Positions 35,368 through 44,151 of a stretch of 64,000 nt of DNA are shown here, piece by piece. A program made the translations under genes and the position numbers. Source of the stretch: VFMC01 sp050248155 (GTDB taxonomy: Bacteria > Actinomycetota > Acidimicrobiia > Acidimicrobiales > Ilumatobacteraceae); NCBI GenBank assembly GCA_050248155.1, contig JBFWSW010000020.1:6144-70143 (forward strand), in the 5' to 3' direction. Every line of letters begins with the position of its first letter. Position 1 is the stretch's first letter. The notes beneath the pieces were generated by a model that saw only the letters and a list, made by a program, of their open reading frames with translations, did not search any database and had not been told where the DNA came from.

Positions 35368-36917
35368 TGTGGCACTCCCTCGCTCACGGTGCCGTGAGCC
35401 ATCTCGGTGAGCAGGTCGGCGCTCGCCGCGGCTCCGGACACCTCGTCGGTGATTCGTCCTCTGCGAAGGACGACGATGCGGTCGCACACGTGTGCGAGCT
35501 CTTCGAAATCGGATGCGACCACGATCGCAGCGGCACCGCGTTCGACGGCGCGCTCGACCAACGCGTACACGTCGGCGCGAGCGCCGACGTCGATGCCTTG
35601 TGTTGGCTCGTCGAGGAGGATCAACGCAGGGTCCTTGCGCATCCAACGCGCCAGGATGACCTTCTGCTGGTTGCCGCCAGAGAGCGTCGCGATCGGCGTC
35701 GAGAGCGATGACGCCTTGATCGAGAAGTTGGCCTTCAGCATTCCGTCGGCAACCGCAGCCTGGCGACGCTTGAAGTACACACCGTTGTGGAACTGCTTGA
35801 TGGTGGCCGCGGACATGTTGTCGGACACGGACAGATCGGCGAACGTCGCGTCACGGAGCCGGTTCTCGGGGACGTACGCGATGCCGTGACGGAGCGCATC
35901 GTTCGGGCTCCGGGGTTCGATGTGGACGCCACGCATCCTGATCTCGCCGGCCCGTGGTTGGACATCACCGAAGAGCGCACGGAGCAGCGTGGTCCGGCCG
36001 GAACCGAGCAGCCCGGCGATGCCGAGCACCTCGCCTTCCCCGACGGTCAGGTGGATGTCGTCCAGCGGTCCGACGGACAGGCCGTCGACCTCGAGCAGCA
36101 CGGGACGCTGCAGGCCGGCCTCGAGCGTCGGATAGACAGCGCTGAGGTTGCGGCCGAGGATGAGCGAGACCAACTGCTGCTCGGTCATCCGCGCTGACGT
36201 GGTGGTGACGAGCCGGCCGTCGCGCAACACGGTCACTTGATCGGCCAGCCGCAGCACCTCGTCGAGACGGTGCGTCACGAACAGCACCGCATGGCCGCGA
36301 GCCGCCACCCGCTGCACCAGGTCAAACACTGCCTCACACTCGGTCGCGGGGAGCGCTGCGGTGACCTCGTCGAGAATCAGGACGTGCCTGCCGCCCTCGA
36401 ACCCGTCTCCGAGTGCTCGGGCGATGGCGACCATGGTCTTGGTCGCGGGATTCAGCTCCGACATGAGGGTCGTCGGCGACACGTTGATCGCGAACTGCTC
36501 GAGCAGTCGAGCCGCCCACTCCCGCAGTCGCCGGCGCGAGATCCGGCCGCCCTGCGACGTCGCGTACCGGGCTCCGAGTGCCAGGTTCTCGCCCACCGTG
36601 AGATCGTCGAAGATGCACGGATCCTGATGCACGAACCGCAGGCCACGGGCGAAGGAGTCGAGGGGATTCAACGAGGTCGCGTCGACCTCGTCTCCCCCGA
36701 TGACGATCGTGGCACCGGAATCCGGCTGCTCGATGCCGGCGAGCACCTTGATCAGGGTCGACTTGCCGGATCCGTTGCCGCCGACGAGGGCGCGGACCTC
36801 GCCGTAGTCCATCTCGAAGTCGACGTTGTGCAACGCCCGTGTGCCGGTGAAGGACTTGCTGAGGTCACGAACGGCGAGGGCGTTGCCGCCCTCGCCGTTC
36901 GCCGTGGACACGCTCAA
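35364..36917 (-). CDS. Sugar-type (RbsA-like) ABC transporter ATP-binding protein
   Basis: A 517-residue protein with two ABC domains, as in CUT2 ATPases. The first has a full Walker A (GGNGSGKSTLIKVLAG); the second has a degenerate one (LGSGRTTLLRAL), and the second signature is LSGGNQQKVILARWM with LILLDEPTQGIDVGA. The start is TTG at 36917, directly after the lipoprotein stop and eight bases from GGGGAG; no ATG or GTG fits better. Despite the family name the cargo need not be a sugar, since catabolic clusters use such importers for other compounds. Confidence 0.88.
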   Translation of the reverse strand: MSVSTANGEGGNALAVRDLSKSFTGTRALHNVDFEMDYGEVRALVGGNGSGKSTLIKVLAGIEQPDSGATIVIGGDEVDATSLNPLDSFARGLRFVHQDPCIFDDLTVGENLALGARYATSQGGRISRRRLREWAARLLEQFAINVSPTTLMSELNPATKTMVAIARALGDGFEGGRHVLILDEVTAALPATECEAVFDLVQRVAARGHAVLFVTHRLDEVLRLADQVTVLRDGRLVTTTSARMTEQQLVSLILGRNLSAVYPTLEAGLQRPVLLEVDGLSVGPLDDIHLTVGEGEVLGIAGLLGSGRTTLLRALFGDVQPRAGEIRMRGVHIEPRSPNDALRHGIAYVPENRLRDATFADLSVSDNMSAATIKQFHNGVYFKRRQAAVADGMLKANFSIKASSLSTPIATLSGGNQQKVILARWMRKDPALILLDEPTQGIDVGARADVYALVERAVERGAAAIVVASDFEELAHVCDRIVVLRRGRITDEVSGAAASADLLTEMAHGTVSEGVPQ

Positions 36918-38177
36918 TCAGCCAACTCCCCACGACTTCTTGTACACCGCTTTGAAGTCGACCGGCGGCACCATCTCGCTCCCCGGTTCGGGCGGCAGGT
37001 TGTGATCCTTGTCGATCATCTGGAAGCCGATGCCCTGCGGCATGCGCTCCTCACCGGCGAAGTGACGGATCATCGAATCCGTCAGGCCCCAGCCGCTCCA
37101 CTCCGTCGGGTAGGCGTACTCGGCGGTGATCCCGGCATCGCCCTGGCGGATGAGGTCCAGGTTCGCAGCCGAGCCTTCGCCGCCGACGACGATCATCGAA
37201 TCGGCCTTGCCCGCTGCACGGACTGCACCGTTGAGGTTGCCGAGCGGCACCACGGAGGAGTACGTGTACACCAACGCGTTCGCCTCGGGGTGGGCAGCGA
37301 GTGCCGCAGCGATCTTCGTCTTCAGACCGCCTCCGCCGAGGTCGTCGTTGTTGAACTCGACCGATTCGACGATCTCGCACTCGGCGCAGTTGGACATCGA
37401 CTCCATGAAGCCTCGGTGCTCGTGCTCGCCGAGGATCTGGTACCGGTAGTACAGCTCGATGATCTTCGCCTTGCCCCCGGTGCGTCCGATGATGTAGTCA
37501 CCATCCGCCTTGCCGTCGTGCTCGAGACGCTCACCCGACGTGGCGTGTGCGGACGACCACCACAGATCCACGGTGTAGAGGGGCTCGCTCGGCTCCGGGT
37601 TGAACTCGTCGTCGCAGTCGAGACCGGCCCAGTTGAACACCGGGATGTTCGCGGCCTTGGCCTGCTCCAGCGAGCTGCGCACCGTCGCGCAGTCGGGCCC
37701 GAGGTTGACGATCGCGTCGACCCCGGCACCGATGGCCTGGGCGTAGCCCGTGGCGTAGGCACCGCCGGCGTTGAGCTTGCCGTCGAACATGGTGACCTGC
37801 CAGCCGAGCAGCTCGGCTGACTCCTTCACCGAGTCGGCTGCCGTCAGGCACGCCGCTGCGGCGAAGCCGCACGACAGCACGAAGATGTGCTTGTCCTTGG
37901 CAGGCTCGGGCGCTCCGGTGGGCGGCGACTCGAAGCTGCCTGCGTACAACTCCTCCAGCGACAACGTTCCTTCGCCACCGCCGCCGGTGGTCCCCGCGGT
38001 GCTCTCGCCGGTCGCCGGAGCGGCCGTCGTTGCTGCACCGCTGGGCTCAGCCGCCGAATCGGTGGGCTCCGCAGCCGGAGCGTCCGTGGTCGTCGTGTCC
38101 TCGTCGTCACTTCCGCATGCGGCCAGCGCCAACGATGCGACGGCGAGCGCACTCACCAACAGTCTTGTCTTGCGCAT
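36918..38177 (-). CDS. Substrate-binding lipoprotein of the sugar-type ABC importer
   Basis: A 419-residue lipoprotein with lipobox LAAC, a long Thr/Ala/Ser/Glu-rich linker to about residue 85, then a periplasmic-binding-protein-like type 1 fold. ATG at 38177 follows AGGGGGAG. The mature part has an unusual number of cysteines (SCGFAAAAC, GPDCATV, GLDCDDE, NCAECE), suggesting disulfides in the extracytoplasmic domain. First gene of an operon that runs through ATPase and permease to the CoA transferase. Confidence 0.87.
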   Translation of the reverse strand: MRKTRLLVSALAVASLALAACGSDDEDTTTTDAPAAEPTDSAAEPSGAATTAAPATGESTAGTTGGGGEGTLSLEELYAGSFESPPTGAPEPAKDKHIFVLSCGFAAAACLTAADSVKESAELLGWQVTMFDGKLNAGGAYATGYAQAIGAGVDAIVNLGPDCATVRSSLEQAKAANIPVFNWAGLDCDDEFNPEPSEPLYTVDLWWSSAHATSGERLEHDGKADGDYIIGRTGGKAKIIELYYRYQILGEHEHRGFMESMSNCAECEIVESVEFNNDDLGGGGLKTKIAAALAAHPEANALVYTYSSVVPLGNLNGAVRAAGKADSMIVVGGEGSAANLDLIRQGDAGITAEYAYPTEWSGWGLTDSMIRHFAGEERMPQGIGFQMIDKDHNLPPEPGSEMVPPVDFKAVYKKSWGVG

Positions 38178-38523
38178 GAACTCCCCCTGGGCTCGGTTGG
38201 ACGGTGCCTGCACTGCAACGCCGTCCTGGAGGTGACGCAGCCTCGGCGACCATGACGGCCCGAAGTACGGGCGCGCAACGTCAGCGCTGACGATCGCGTC
38301 TGTCCCCTCGAGCGGCGGTGGTGCCGGAAACTTGTCCCCACGGTGGCGTCACTCAACCCCACTGAGTTCGACGATAGTGGGGCAGAACGATGGTGTCAAC
38401 ACGTTAGTCAAATCCTTGACACCTCTGCTGGTTCACGAGAGGATGATGTGCACTGGGGGACGACGCAGGTGTCGTCACATGGGGCACCCGATCCTCGGGT
38501 CAGACAGAGATGGGGTACACGAC
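38178..38523. other. 346-base divergent intergenic region
   Basis: It separates the ABC lipoprotein gene (-) from the HsaA-like oxygenase (+). It holds the shared promoter element at 38407-38432 and a moderately AT-rich patch around 38365-38420. I see no credible gene here. An in-frame ATG at 38479 could extend the oxygenase by 15 codons. Confidence 0.6.
38407..38444 (+). promoter_or_regulatory. Promoter of the HsaA-like gene with shared element
   Basis: GTCAAATCCTTGACA (38407-38421) holds the -35 TTGACA; GAGGAT at 38439-38444 is a weak -10 after 17 bases. GTCAA and TTGAC form a perfect 5-bp inverted repeat with a 4-base spacer. The downstream half-site seen in the other copies is poor here (GCTGGT at 38427). 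Because the core is symmetrical it could also serve the divergent ABC operon. Confidence 0.5.
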
Positions 38524-39693
38524 GTGTCGAAGATTGCACAGCCCGGCGTCGATCTGGTGAACAGCTCGAGCGCGCTGGTGGATACCTTGCGCGAACGAGC
38601 ACAGCAGACCGACGAGCAGCGTCAGCTGCCCGATGCGACGGTCGCCGACCTGAACGCGCTCAACTTCGTCGGTGCCGGCGTGCCGGAGAAGTTCGGCGGT
38701 CTCGGCCTCGACATGGACACCATCTTCCAGGCCACACGCGAGCTCGCGCGAGGCTGCGGGTCGACGGCGTGGGTCGCTGGGAACTGTGCGCTCCACAACG
38801 TGATGGTGGGGTTCTTCCCGCTGGAGGCGCAGCAGGAATGTTGGATGGGTGGAGCGATCCCGCCATTCGTCGGCAACGGCTTCAACAGCAGTCGCGCCAC
38901 CTGCGAGACCGCGCCCGGCGGCTACCGGCTCACCGGCCAGTGGGACTTCGGTAGCGGGATCATGCACTCCGACTGGAACACGGTCGCGGCGGCCGTCGGC
39001 GACGATCTCCGGCTGTTCCTCGTGCCGAAAGAGGATTACGAGATCGTCGACACGTGGCACACGTCGGGTCTGCGTGGGACCGGAAGCCACGATGTCGTCG
39101 TGAAGGACAAGTTCGTACCCGGGCACCGTTCGGTGGCGCTGACGGAGATCCTCGCCGGCACCGCAGAGGGCGCCAGCCATCACTCCGACACGTTCTTCCG
39201 TGTCCCGCTCGTCTCGTACGTGTCCGGGGGCGTGGTCAGCACGCTGTTCGGCCTCGCCCTCACCGCTATCGAGCTGTTCGAGGACCGGTGCCGCACGACC
39301 GTCGGTGGGCTCAGCGGGGTCGTCGGCTCCACTCGTCCCGAGAACGCCACGAACGTCGCGAAAGCGGCCGCGCAGGTGGACGCCGCTCAGAAGCTGTTCT
39401 GGTCGGACTTCGACGAGATGCGCGAGTCGGTGCTGACGGGCGACGCGTTGTCCCTCGACAGCAGGGCTCGTTTCCGTCGCGACTTCGCCTATTGCGGCGA
39501 CCTGTGCGCGGAGGTCGTGAACCGCCTGTACGGGGCGAGCGGCGCACACACCCTGCAGTTCGACAATCCGATGAACCGCGTGTTCCGCGACACCAATGCC
39601 GGCTGCCACCACTACGGCATCGCTCGTGACCCGATCTTCCAGGCGTACGGCCGAATCCGGTTCGGGCTCGACCCCGAGTACGCGATGATCTGA
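38524..39693 (+). CDS. HsaA/HpaB-like flavin-dependent monooxygenase, oxygenase component
   Basis: A 389-residue acyl-CoA-dehydrogenase-fold oxygenase of the group-D two-component type, like 3-HSA hydroxylase (HsaA) and p-hydroxyphenylacetate 3-hydroxylase. The N-terminal RERAQQTDEQRQLPDATVADL, the DFGSGIMHSDW segment and the C-terminal FRDTNAGCHHYGI are characteristic. Such enzymes hydroxylate phenols with reduced FMN from a separate reductase; no reductase gene is adjacent. GTG at 38524 matches the family start; ATG at 38479 is the alternative. Confidence 0.82.
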   Translation: MSKIAQPGVDLVNSSSALVDTLRERAQQTDEQRQLPDATVADLNALNFVGAGVPEKFGGLGLDMDTIFQATRELARGCGSTAWVAGNCALHNVMVGFFPLEAQQECWMGGAIPPFVGNGFNSSRATCETAPGGYRLTGQWDFGSGIMHSDWNTVAAAVGDDLRLFLVPKEDYEIVDTWHTSGLRGTGSHDVVVKDKFVPGHRSVALTEILAGTAEGASHHSDTFFRVPLVSYVSGGVVSTLFGLALTAIELFEDRCRTTVGGLSGVVGSTRPENATNVAKAAAQVDAAQKLFWSDFDEMRESVLTGDALSLDSRARFRRDFAYCGDLCAEVVNRLYGASGAHTLQFDNPMNRVFRDTNAGCHHYGIARDPIFQAYGRIRFGLDPEYAMI

Positions 39694-39716
39694 GTGGAGT
39701 CGCTGTCGTACCGGGC

Positions 39717-40418
39717 TCACGCGAACACGGTCTGGGTCAGGAATATGCCCGCTGCCCGCAGCTGCTCCGGTGGTGGCGCTGCATGGGGGCCTGGATAGGC
39801 AAGCAGCTCCTTGCGATCTGCGCCCAACGCCTCGAACAGGACCGTCTGGTCGGCGAGGCTAAACAGCTGGTCCTCGGTGCGGACGTGGAACTGTACGGGA
39901 CACCGCACGTCGGGAGCTGCGAGCCGGATGCGTTCGGAGCCCGGATATTCGAAGGACCACATGCCCAGGACGGCGCCCGCGATCGCCGGCGTGCTCGCGA
40001 TCACGGGGATGCCGTAGCCCGTGCCCATCGACACCCCGTACCACGCGAGGCGCTCGGTCGGGACGTCCGCACGGCTGCGCAGCGCGTCGACCGCGGCGCT
40101 CCAGTCGGCAACCGCCCGGTCGACGGCCCCGTCACCCGCGCGCCACAGGCGACGGAAGTCCTCGATCACGCGGTCGCGGTCGTCCGGGTATGGACTGTGC
40201 TGGCCGTGCACGGGTCCGTCGATCGTCGCGACGTGCACCTCGCACGTCGATGCGAGCTCGGTCGCGGTCGCAACGATGTCGGCTGCGAGGCGGTGGCCCG
40301 AGCCACCGTGGCACACCAGCACGCACCCTCGCGAGCGCACCCCGGCGGACGGGCCCCACAGCGAGCCGATCGACTCGCCGAACGCCGAGACGAAACGGAA
40401 CTCCTGCGTCGCGCTCAC
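39717..40418 (-). CDS. Alpha/beta hydrolase (dienelactone hydrolase-like)
   Basis: A 233-residue alpha/beta hydrolase. The nucleophile elbow is GVSMG (WYGVSMGTGY), the oxyanion region VCHGGSGH, and the C-terminal His is in GPHAAPP. It resembles esterases of the dienelactone-hydrolase group, but with Ser rather than Cys. The start at 40418 overlaps the cupin gene stop by 4 bases. It ends the operon from 44040 and converges on the HsaA-like gene with a 23-base gap. Confidence 0.78.
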   Translation of the reverse strand: MSATQEFRFVSAFGESIGSLWGPSAGVRSRGCVLVCHGGSGHRLAADIVATATELASTCEVHVATIDGPVHGQHSPYPDDRDRVIEDFRRLWRAGDGAVDRAVADWSAAVDALRSRADVPTERLAWYGVSMGTGYGIPVIASTPAIAGAVLGMWSFEYPGSERIRLAAPDVRCPVQFHVRTEDQLFSLADQTVLFEALGADRKELLAYPGPHAAPPPEQLRAAGIFLTQTVFA

Positions 40419-41014
40419 TCGTGGTCGGGCAGGCCGGCCGTGAACTTTCGCCCGTTGGCACGGAGCTGCTCGACGACCTCGGCGCCGTACTCCTCACCCA
40501 ACTGACGAGCGAGATCGGGAGAGAACGAGACGTCGTTGAACTGGTGGCGGTCGCCCTGGATGATCACCAACAGCGTCGCCGTCGAGTTCGACGCGTTCTC
40601 GAACCGGCGCAGGATGCCCGACGGCACGGCCAACAGATCCCACTTCTCGAGCATCACGTGGTGCTCGCCCCGATCACCCCATTCGATCCTGAAAGAGCCT
40701 TCGAGACAGAAGAAGGTCTCGACGGTGTGCATGTGCATGTGCAACGCCGGGCCGTGGCCGGGCTCGCACACCGCCATGCTGATCGAGATGCAGTTCCCAG
40801 CGTCGCCGCCGACCGAGGCGGCGTGCTTGGTGATCACGCTGTTGTCCGACAGACGGGGCGCCATGTAGCTGTAGTTGATGTCCGCGCTGAGCGCATGCGT
40901 CGCTTCGGGCGGAATGCCGCTGGCCTGCGACTCGAGCGTGGCTCTCGGCACGAGTGCGTCATGCCGCACGAGGTGCGTCAGCATCTCCGCTTCGCTCACG
41001 TCCTTGGTCAGCAT
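40415..41014 (-). CDS. Cupin-domain protein
   Basis: A 199-residue cupin. The metal-binding motif 1 reads GPALHMHMHTVETFFCLEGSF (two His, then Glu) and motif 2 lies in WDLLAVPSGILRRFENAS, where the usual His is not evident. Such proteins range from quercetin- or gentisate-type dioxygenases to small-molecule sensors. ATG at 41014 follows GAGGAG. It is between a luciferase-like oxygenase and an alpha/beta hydrolase, so oxidative ring cleavage is possible but unproven. Confidence 0.78.
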   Translation of the reverse strand: MLTKDVSEAEMLTHLVRHDALVPRATLESQASGIPPEATHALSADINYSYMAPRLSDNSVITKHAASVGGDAGNCISISMAVCEPGHGPALHMHMHTVETFFCLEGSFRIEWGDRGEHHVMLEKWDLLAVPSGILRRFENASNSTATLLVIIQGDRHQFNDVSFSPDLARQLGEEYGAEVVEQLRANGRKFTAGLPDHE

Positions 41015-41055
41015 GTCGTTTGCTCCTCGCTCTCGGTGATCGTCGCCCGCGGGTT

Positions 41056-42300
41056 TCAGCGCGCGAGTGCCGGCGCGCGACGGATCTCGCGTTCGCCGCG
41101 GATCGTCGGCTCGTAGACCTCTTCGCGAAACCGAGGCAGGACGTCGCGGGTGAAGCGCTCCATGCTGCGACACGTGTCGTCGAGGGTCATGCTGTGGTAT
41201 TGCACCATCATCAGCAGGTTGCCGAAACCGCCGACAGCGTCGAAGAAGTCGACCAACTGGCGGTACACCGAGTCGGGATCGCCGACCATCATGTAACCCC
41301 GACTGGTCATGACATCCATCGGCAAGTGCCCGAGCTCGCCGATCGACGGTTCACCAGGCGCCGGAACCAGCACCCCGGCCACGTCGCCGCCGGTGGCCTT
41401 GATCTTCATCAGCATGGCCCGAGCCTTGGCGGGGGCATAGCCTGGGATGTCCGAGTACTGGATCGGGTGGCGGGTGGCCTCGCGGAACCAGTGCTGCAGC
41501 TTCACCCCTTCTCGCTCGGCCTGCGCGTTCGAGTCACCGACGTAGACGAGGGGCGAGTACGCGAACCGTTCGAACGGTGGCTCCGCCATGCCGAGCTCGG
41601 CGGCGCGGGCGCGGTACGCGCCGAAAATGGCGGCCGTACCGACCTTCCCGCTCGCCATCGCGGCCACGGTGAAGCCTCGCTCGGCCAGCTCGCCCGCCGA
41701 ACTCGGGCTGGTCGTCGGAGCCCACACGGGCGGGTGGGGCGTCTGGTGGCAGCGCGGCCACACGTTCACCTCGCGATGGTGGAAGAACCGGCCCTCCCAG
41801 TTGAACGGTCCGTCGTGGGTCGTCCACGCCTTCAGGATCAACTCGAGCGCCTCCCAGTAGCGTTCCTTCATGTCGATCGCAGTCGAGTTGACGGCGATGG
41901 TCTCCTGCGGGATGCCGCGCACGAAGCCAACGTCGACCCGGCCCCGCGAGATGACGTCCACGGTGGCCATCTCCTCGGCGACGCGCACCGGGTCGGCCCG
42001 ATGGGCGAGCGGGTTGCCGAGGGTCAAGATGCGAGCCCGCTTCGTCTCGCGAGCGATGATCGCCATGCTCAGCGGCACGACGGCGTTGGTGCACGTCGCG
42101 GTCGTGTGGTGCTCGTTGACCATGATCTCGAGACCGAGCTCGTCGGCTGCGCGATAGATGTCGTAGTACTTCGAGTACAGCTCGTATCCGGAGTCCGGGT
42201 CGTAGAACGAGCTCCCGACGTCGATCCGGTTGCTGCGCATGATGTCCTTCGCCGGCAAGAACGGGTACGACATCTCGGTGAAGGCGTAGCTCCTAAACAT
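41056..42300 (-). CDS. Luciferase-like flavin-dependent monooxygenase
   Basis: A 414-residue luciferase-like protein of the larger group that includes FMN-dependent limonene- and alkanal-type monooxygenases. NEHHTTATCTNAVVPLSMAI and ARILTLGNPLAHRADPVRVAEEMA match the conserved barrel strands, and SRGRVDVGFVRGIPQE follows. Its length is well above the F420-type members in this window. The start overlaps the preceding hydrolase by 8 bases. Confidence 0.85.
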   Translation of the reverse strand: MFRSYAFTEMSYPFLPAKDIMRSNRIDVGSSFYDPDSGYELYSKYYDIYRAADELGLEIMVNEHHTTATCTNAVVPLSMAIIARETKRARILTLGNPLAHRADPVRVAEEMATVDVISRGRVDVGFVRGIPQETIAVNSTAIDMKERYWEALELILKAWTTHDGPFNWEGRFFHHREVNVWPRCHQTPHPPVWAPTTSPSSAGELAERGFTVAAMASGKVGTAAIFGAYRARAAELGMAEPPFERFAYSPLVYVGDSNAQAEREGVKLQHWFREATRHPIQYSDIPGYAPAKARAMLMKIKATGGDVAGVLVPAPGEPSIGELGHLPMDVMTSRGYMMVGDPDSVYRQLVDFFDAVGGFGNLLMMVQYHSMTLDDTCRSMERFTRDVLPRFREEVYEPTIRGEREIRRAPALAR

Positions 42301-43114
42301 GACGATGCTCCTGGGGGTTGGTACCGATGACGAACGCCTGCTCCGCCAAGAACGTCTCGGTGCACTTCGCGAGAGCCGCCGGATCCTCCTCCTCGAGGCG
42401 ATGCCCGACGTCGTCGATCACCACGTGGGCGCAGCCTGCGGGTCCGATGAGCGCTGCGAACCGGCTGAAATAGTCCTTGCGCAGCACGAAGTGGTCGTCC
42501 GCGCCCGAGATCAGGCAGCACGGCACTTCGATCCGCCGCAGGAGCGCGACCAGATCGGGATTGTGCATGTACGGGTTCCAGCAGTACCGCGTCATGGCCT
42601 CCTGTGCCTCGGCGAGGTAGAGGAACTGATCGTCGGTGCACGATGCCAGCACGGGTGCCCGTTCGGCGGTCGAGTAGAGGATCGCCGGCAGGTCATCGAA
42701 GTCCTGGACGTAGAGATCGACGAAGTTGCGCTCCTGCGGATCACCGAACCGCACGCCTGTGGGTGCAGCCAGCACGATCGATCCCAGGTTGCGGGGCCGC
42801 AGGACGGCGATCTCGGCGGCGAGCCATCCACCGAACGACACACCGACGATGTCGACGGGAACACCTGAGGACTCGATTAGCTCGGCGTACACCAAGGCGA
42901 TGTCCTGCACTCGGTTGACGTGGGCACCTCTCGTGCTCCGTCCCCACGACGGGTGATGGGGTACCAACACCTCGTGCTCAGCTGCGAGCTGCTCGATGAA
43001 CGGCCGCGAGAACATTAGGCCATCCTCGCCGTGCAGGAACAACAGCGTGGGCCCGGACCCGACCGTCTCGATCTCGATCTGGACCGATCCGATATTGGTG
43101 AAACTCGTCGACAT
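42293..43114 (-). CDS. Alpha/beta hydrolase
   Basis: A 273-residue alpha/beta hydrolase fold protein: LFLHGEDG near residue 30, nucleophile elbow VGVSFGGW (about residue 93), acid in SGADDHF and the final His in DVGHRLEEE. It resembles C-C bond and ester hydrolases of aromatic pathways. It follows another alpha/beta hydrolase by 11 bases, and its stop lies inside the next gene. Confidence 0.83.
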   Translation of the reverse strand: MSTSFTNIGSVQIEIETVGSGPTLLFLHGEDGLMFSRPFIEQLAAEHEVLVPHHPSWGRSTRGAHVNRVQDIALVYAELIESSGVPVDIVGVSFGGWLAAEIAVLRPRNLGSIVLAAPTGVRFGDPQERNFVDLYVQDFDDLPAILYSTAERAPVLASCTDDQFLYLAEAQEAMTRYCWNPYMHNPDLVALLRRIEVPCCLISGADDHFVLRKDYFSRFAALIGPAGCAHVVIDDVGHRLEEEDPAALAKCTETFLAEQAFVIGTNPQEHRHV

Positions 43115-43125
43115 AACAGCCCGCT

Positions 43126-44040
43126 TCAGTTGTGGTTCGCGTCGGTGAGGGATGGCGCGAGCGACGGAGCCTGCGCGAGGAACTCAATCAGCGCAGCGTT
43201 GACCAGCTCCGGCAGTTCGAGCTGTGGGCAGTGGCCGGCGTCCACGTTGCGCACCTGTGCACCCCGCGCGCGGGCGGCGACCTCGTCCGCCCACCCGCGT
43301 GGCTTCAACTTGTCCCTGTCGCCGGCGATCAGGAGGATGGGCACGGCGATGCGCTCGTACGCTGGCGCAGCACGCTTGGGCGCCGCGAGCTCGTGCGGTG
43401 GACGCAAACGGGCCGCCGACGCGCACTGCCAGGCTCCCGGCTCCTTGGACAGTTCGTAGCGTCGGTCGAGGTAGGCGTCGTCGTCGTGCCACGCCGAATC
43501 GGCGAACAACGCCACGAGGATGCGTCGCATCGCCTCGCGGGTCAGGTCGTAGTCGATGAGCGCTGCGTAGTGCTCGTTGTCGAGCACGGCGCCTCCACCG
43601 CAGATCGCGACGATGGCGGTGGCCGGCAGCATGGGCTCCGGGCTGCTGGCGTCAGCGAGGAGGAGCGATGCGCCGAGCGAGTTGGCGACGAACGGTGCGC
43701 CTGCGATGCCGAGTGCCGCACAGACGCGCGCCATGTGACTGACGAGGAATGCGGTCCCACGGGTGAAATCGTGGACCTTCGCACTGGCGCCGTAGCCGAG
43801 CCAGTCCGGCGCCACCACCCGATGGTGCTCGGCCAGCGCGTCGATCGTGTGTTCCCAGCTCAACACGGCGGAAGCGCCGAACTCGCCGCTGTGCAGCAAG
43901 ACCACGGGTGGTCCGTCGCCGGCCTGGATGCATCCCGTCGTGAGACCGTCGACGATCACCGGGGTGCGGTCCCAGCCTGCGCCGAAACCGATGCTCGCGC
44001 GAGCCGCTCGATCGATCCCCACGATGACGAGCGTATCCAT
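43126..44040 (-). CDS. Alpha/beta hydrolase (MhpC/HsaD-like)
   Basis: A 304-residue alpha/beta hydrolase. VVLLHSGEFG supplies the oxyanion region, VANSLGAS the nucleophile elbow, AGDRDKL the acid and DAGHCPQLE the His. The architecture is close to meta-cleavage-product hydrolases. The start is uncertain: ATG at 44040 is almost in contact with its only GAGG, and a copy of the shared 26-bp element ends just before it. It is first in a five-gene operon. Confidence 0.78.
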   Translation of the reverse strand: MDTLVIVGIDRAARASIGFGAGWDRTPVIVDGLTTGCIQAGDGPPVVLLHSGEFGASAVLSWEHTIDALAEHHRVVAPDWLGYGASAKVHDFTRGTAFLVSHMARVCAALGIAGAPFVANSLGASLLLADASSPEPMLPATAIVAICGGGAVLDNEHYAALIDYDLTREAMRRILVALFADSAWHDDDAYLDRRYELSKEPGAWQCASAARLRPPHELAAPKRAAPAYERIAVPILLIAGDRDKLKPRGWADEVAARARGAQVRNVDAGHCPQLELPELVNAALIEFLAQAPSLAPSLTDANHN

Positions 44041-44041
44041 C

Positions 44042-44067
44042 CTCGACGAGTCAGTCAATAATTCGAC
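44042..44067 (-). promoter_or_regulatory. Copy of the shared 26-bp element directly before the hydrolase operon
   Basis: On the minus strand GTCGAATTATTGACT (44067-44053) is followed by GTCGAG at 44047-44042, 20 bases after the first half-site. It abuts the annotated ATG at 44040, so here it cannot be the -35 of a normal promoter for that start; it may act as an operator, or the true start lies further in. Confidence 0.5.
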
Positions 44068-44082
44068 GACATTGTCAGAACC

Positions 44083-44105
44083 GCACACTGGCGCGGTGTG
44101 CACAC
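44083..44105. promoter_or_regulatory. Inverted repeat upstream of the VOC-TetR pair
   Basis: GCACAC (44083-44088) and GTGTGC (44096-44101) are perfect arms around seven bases, and the right arm continues into the 10-bp palindrome GTGTGCACAC (44096-44105). It lies about 50 bases before the VOC gene in the divergent region. It is a candidate site for the TetR protein encoded two genes downstream. Confidence 0.45.
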
Positions 44106-44151
44106 GAGAGTAAGCTGTGAGGACGGCAGTTCCGGCGTCAGGGGGATCCGA

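Noticed and set aside
36237..37820. 527-codon + strand frame across the RbsA-like ATPase and lipoprotein genes
   Set aside because: It spans the junction of two confident minus-strand genes and shows no domain; GC-rich codon bias on the opposite strand explains its openness.
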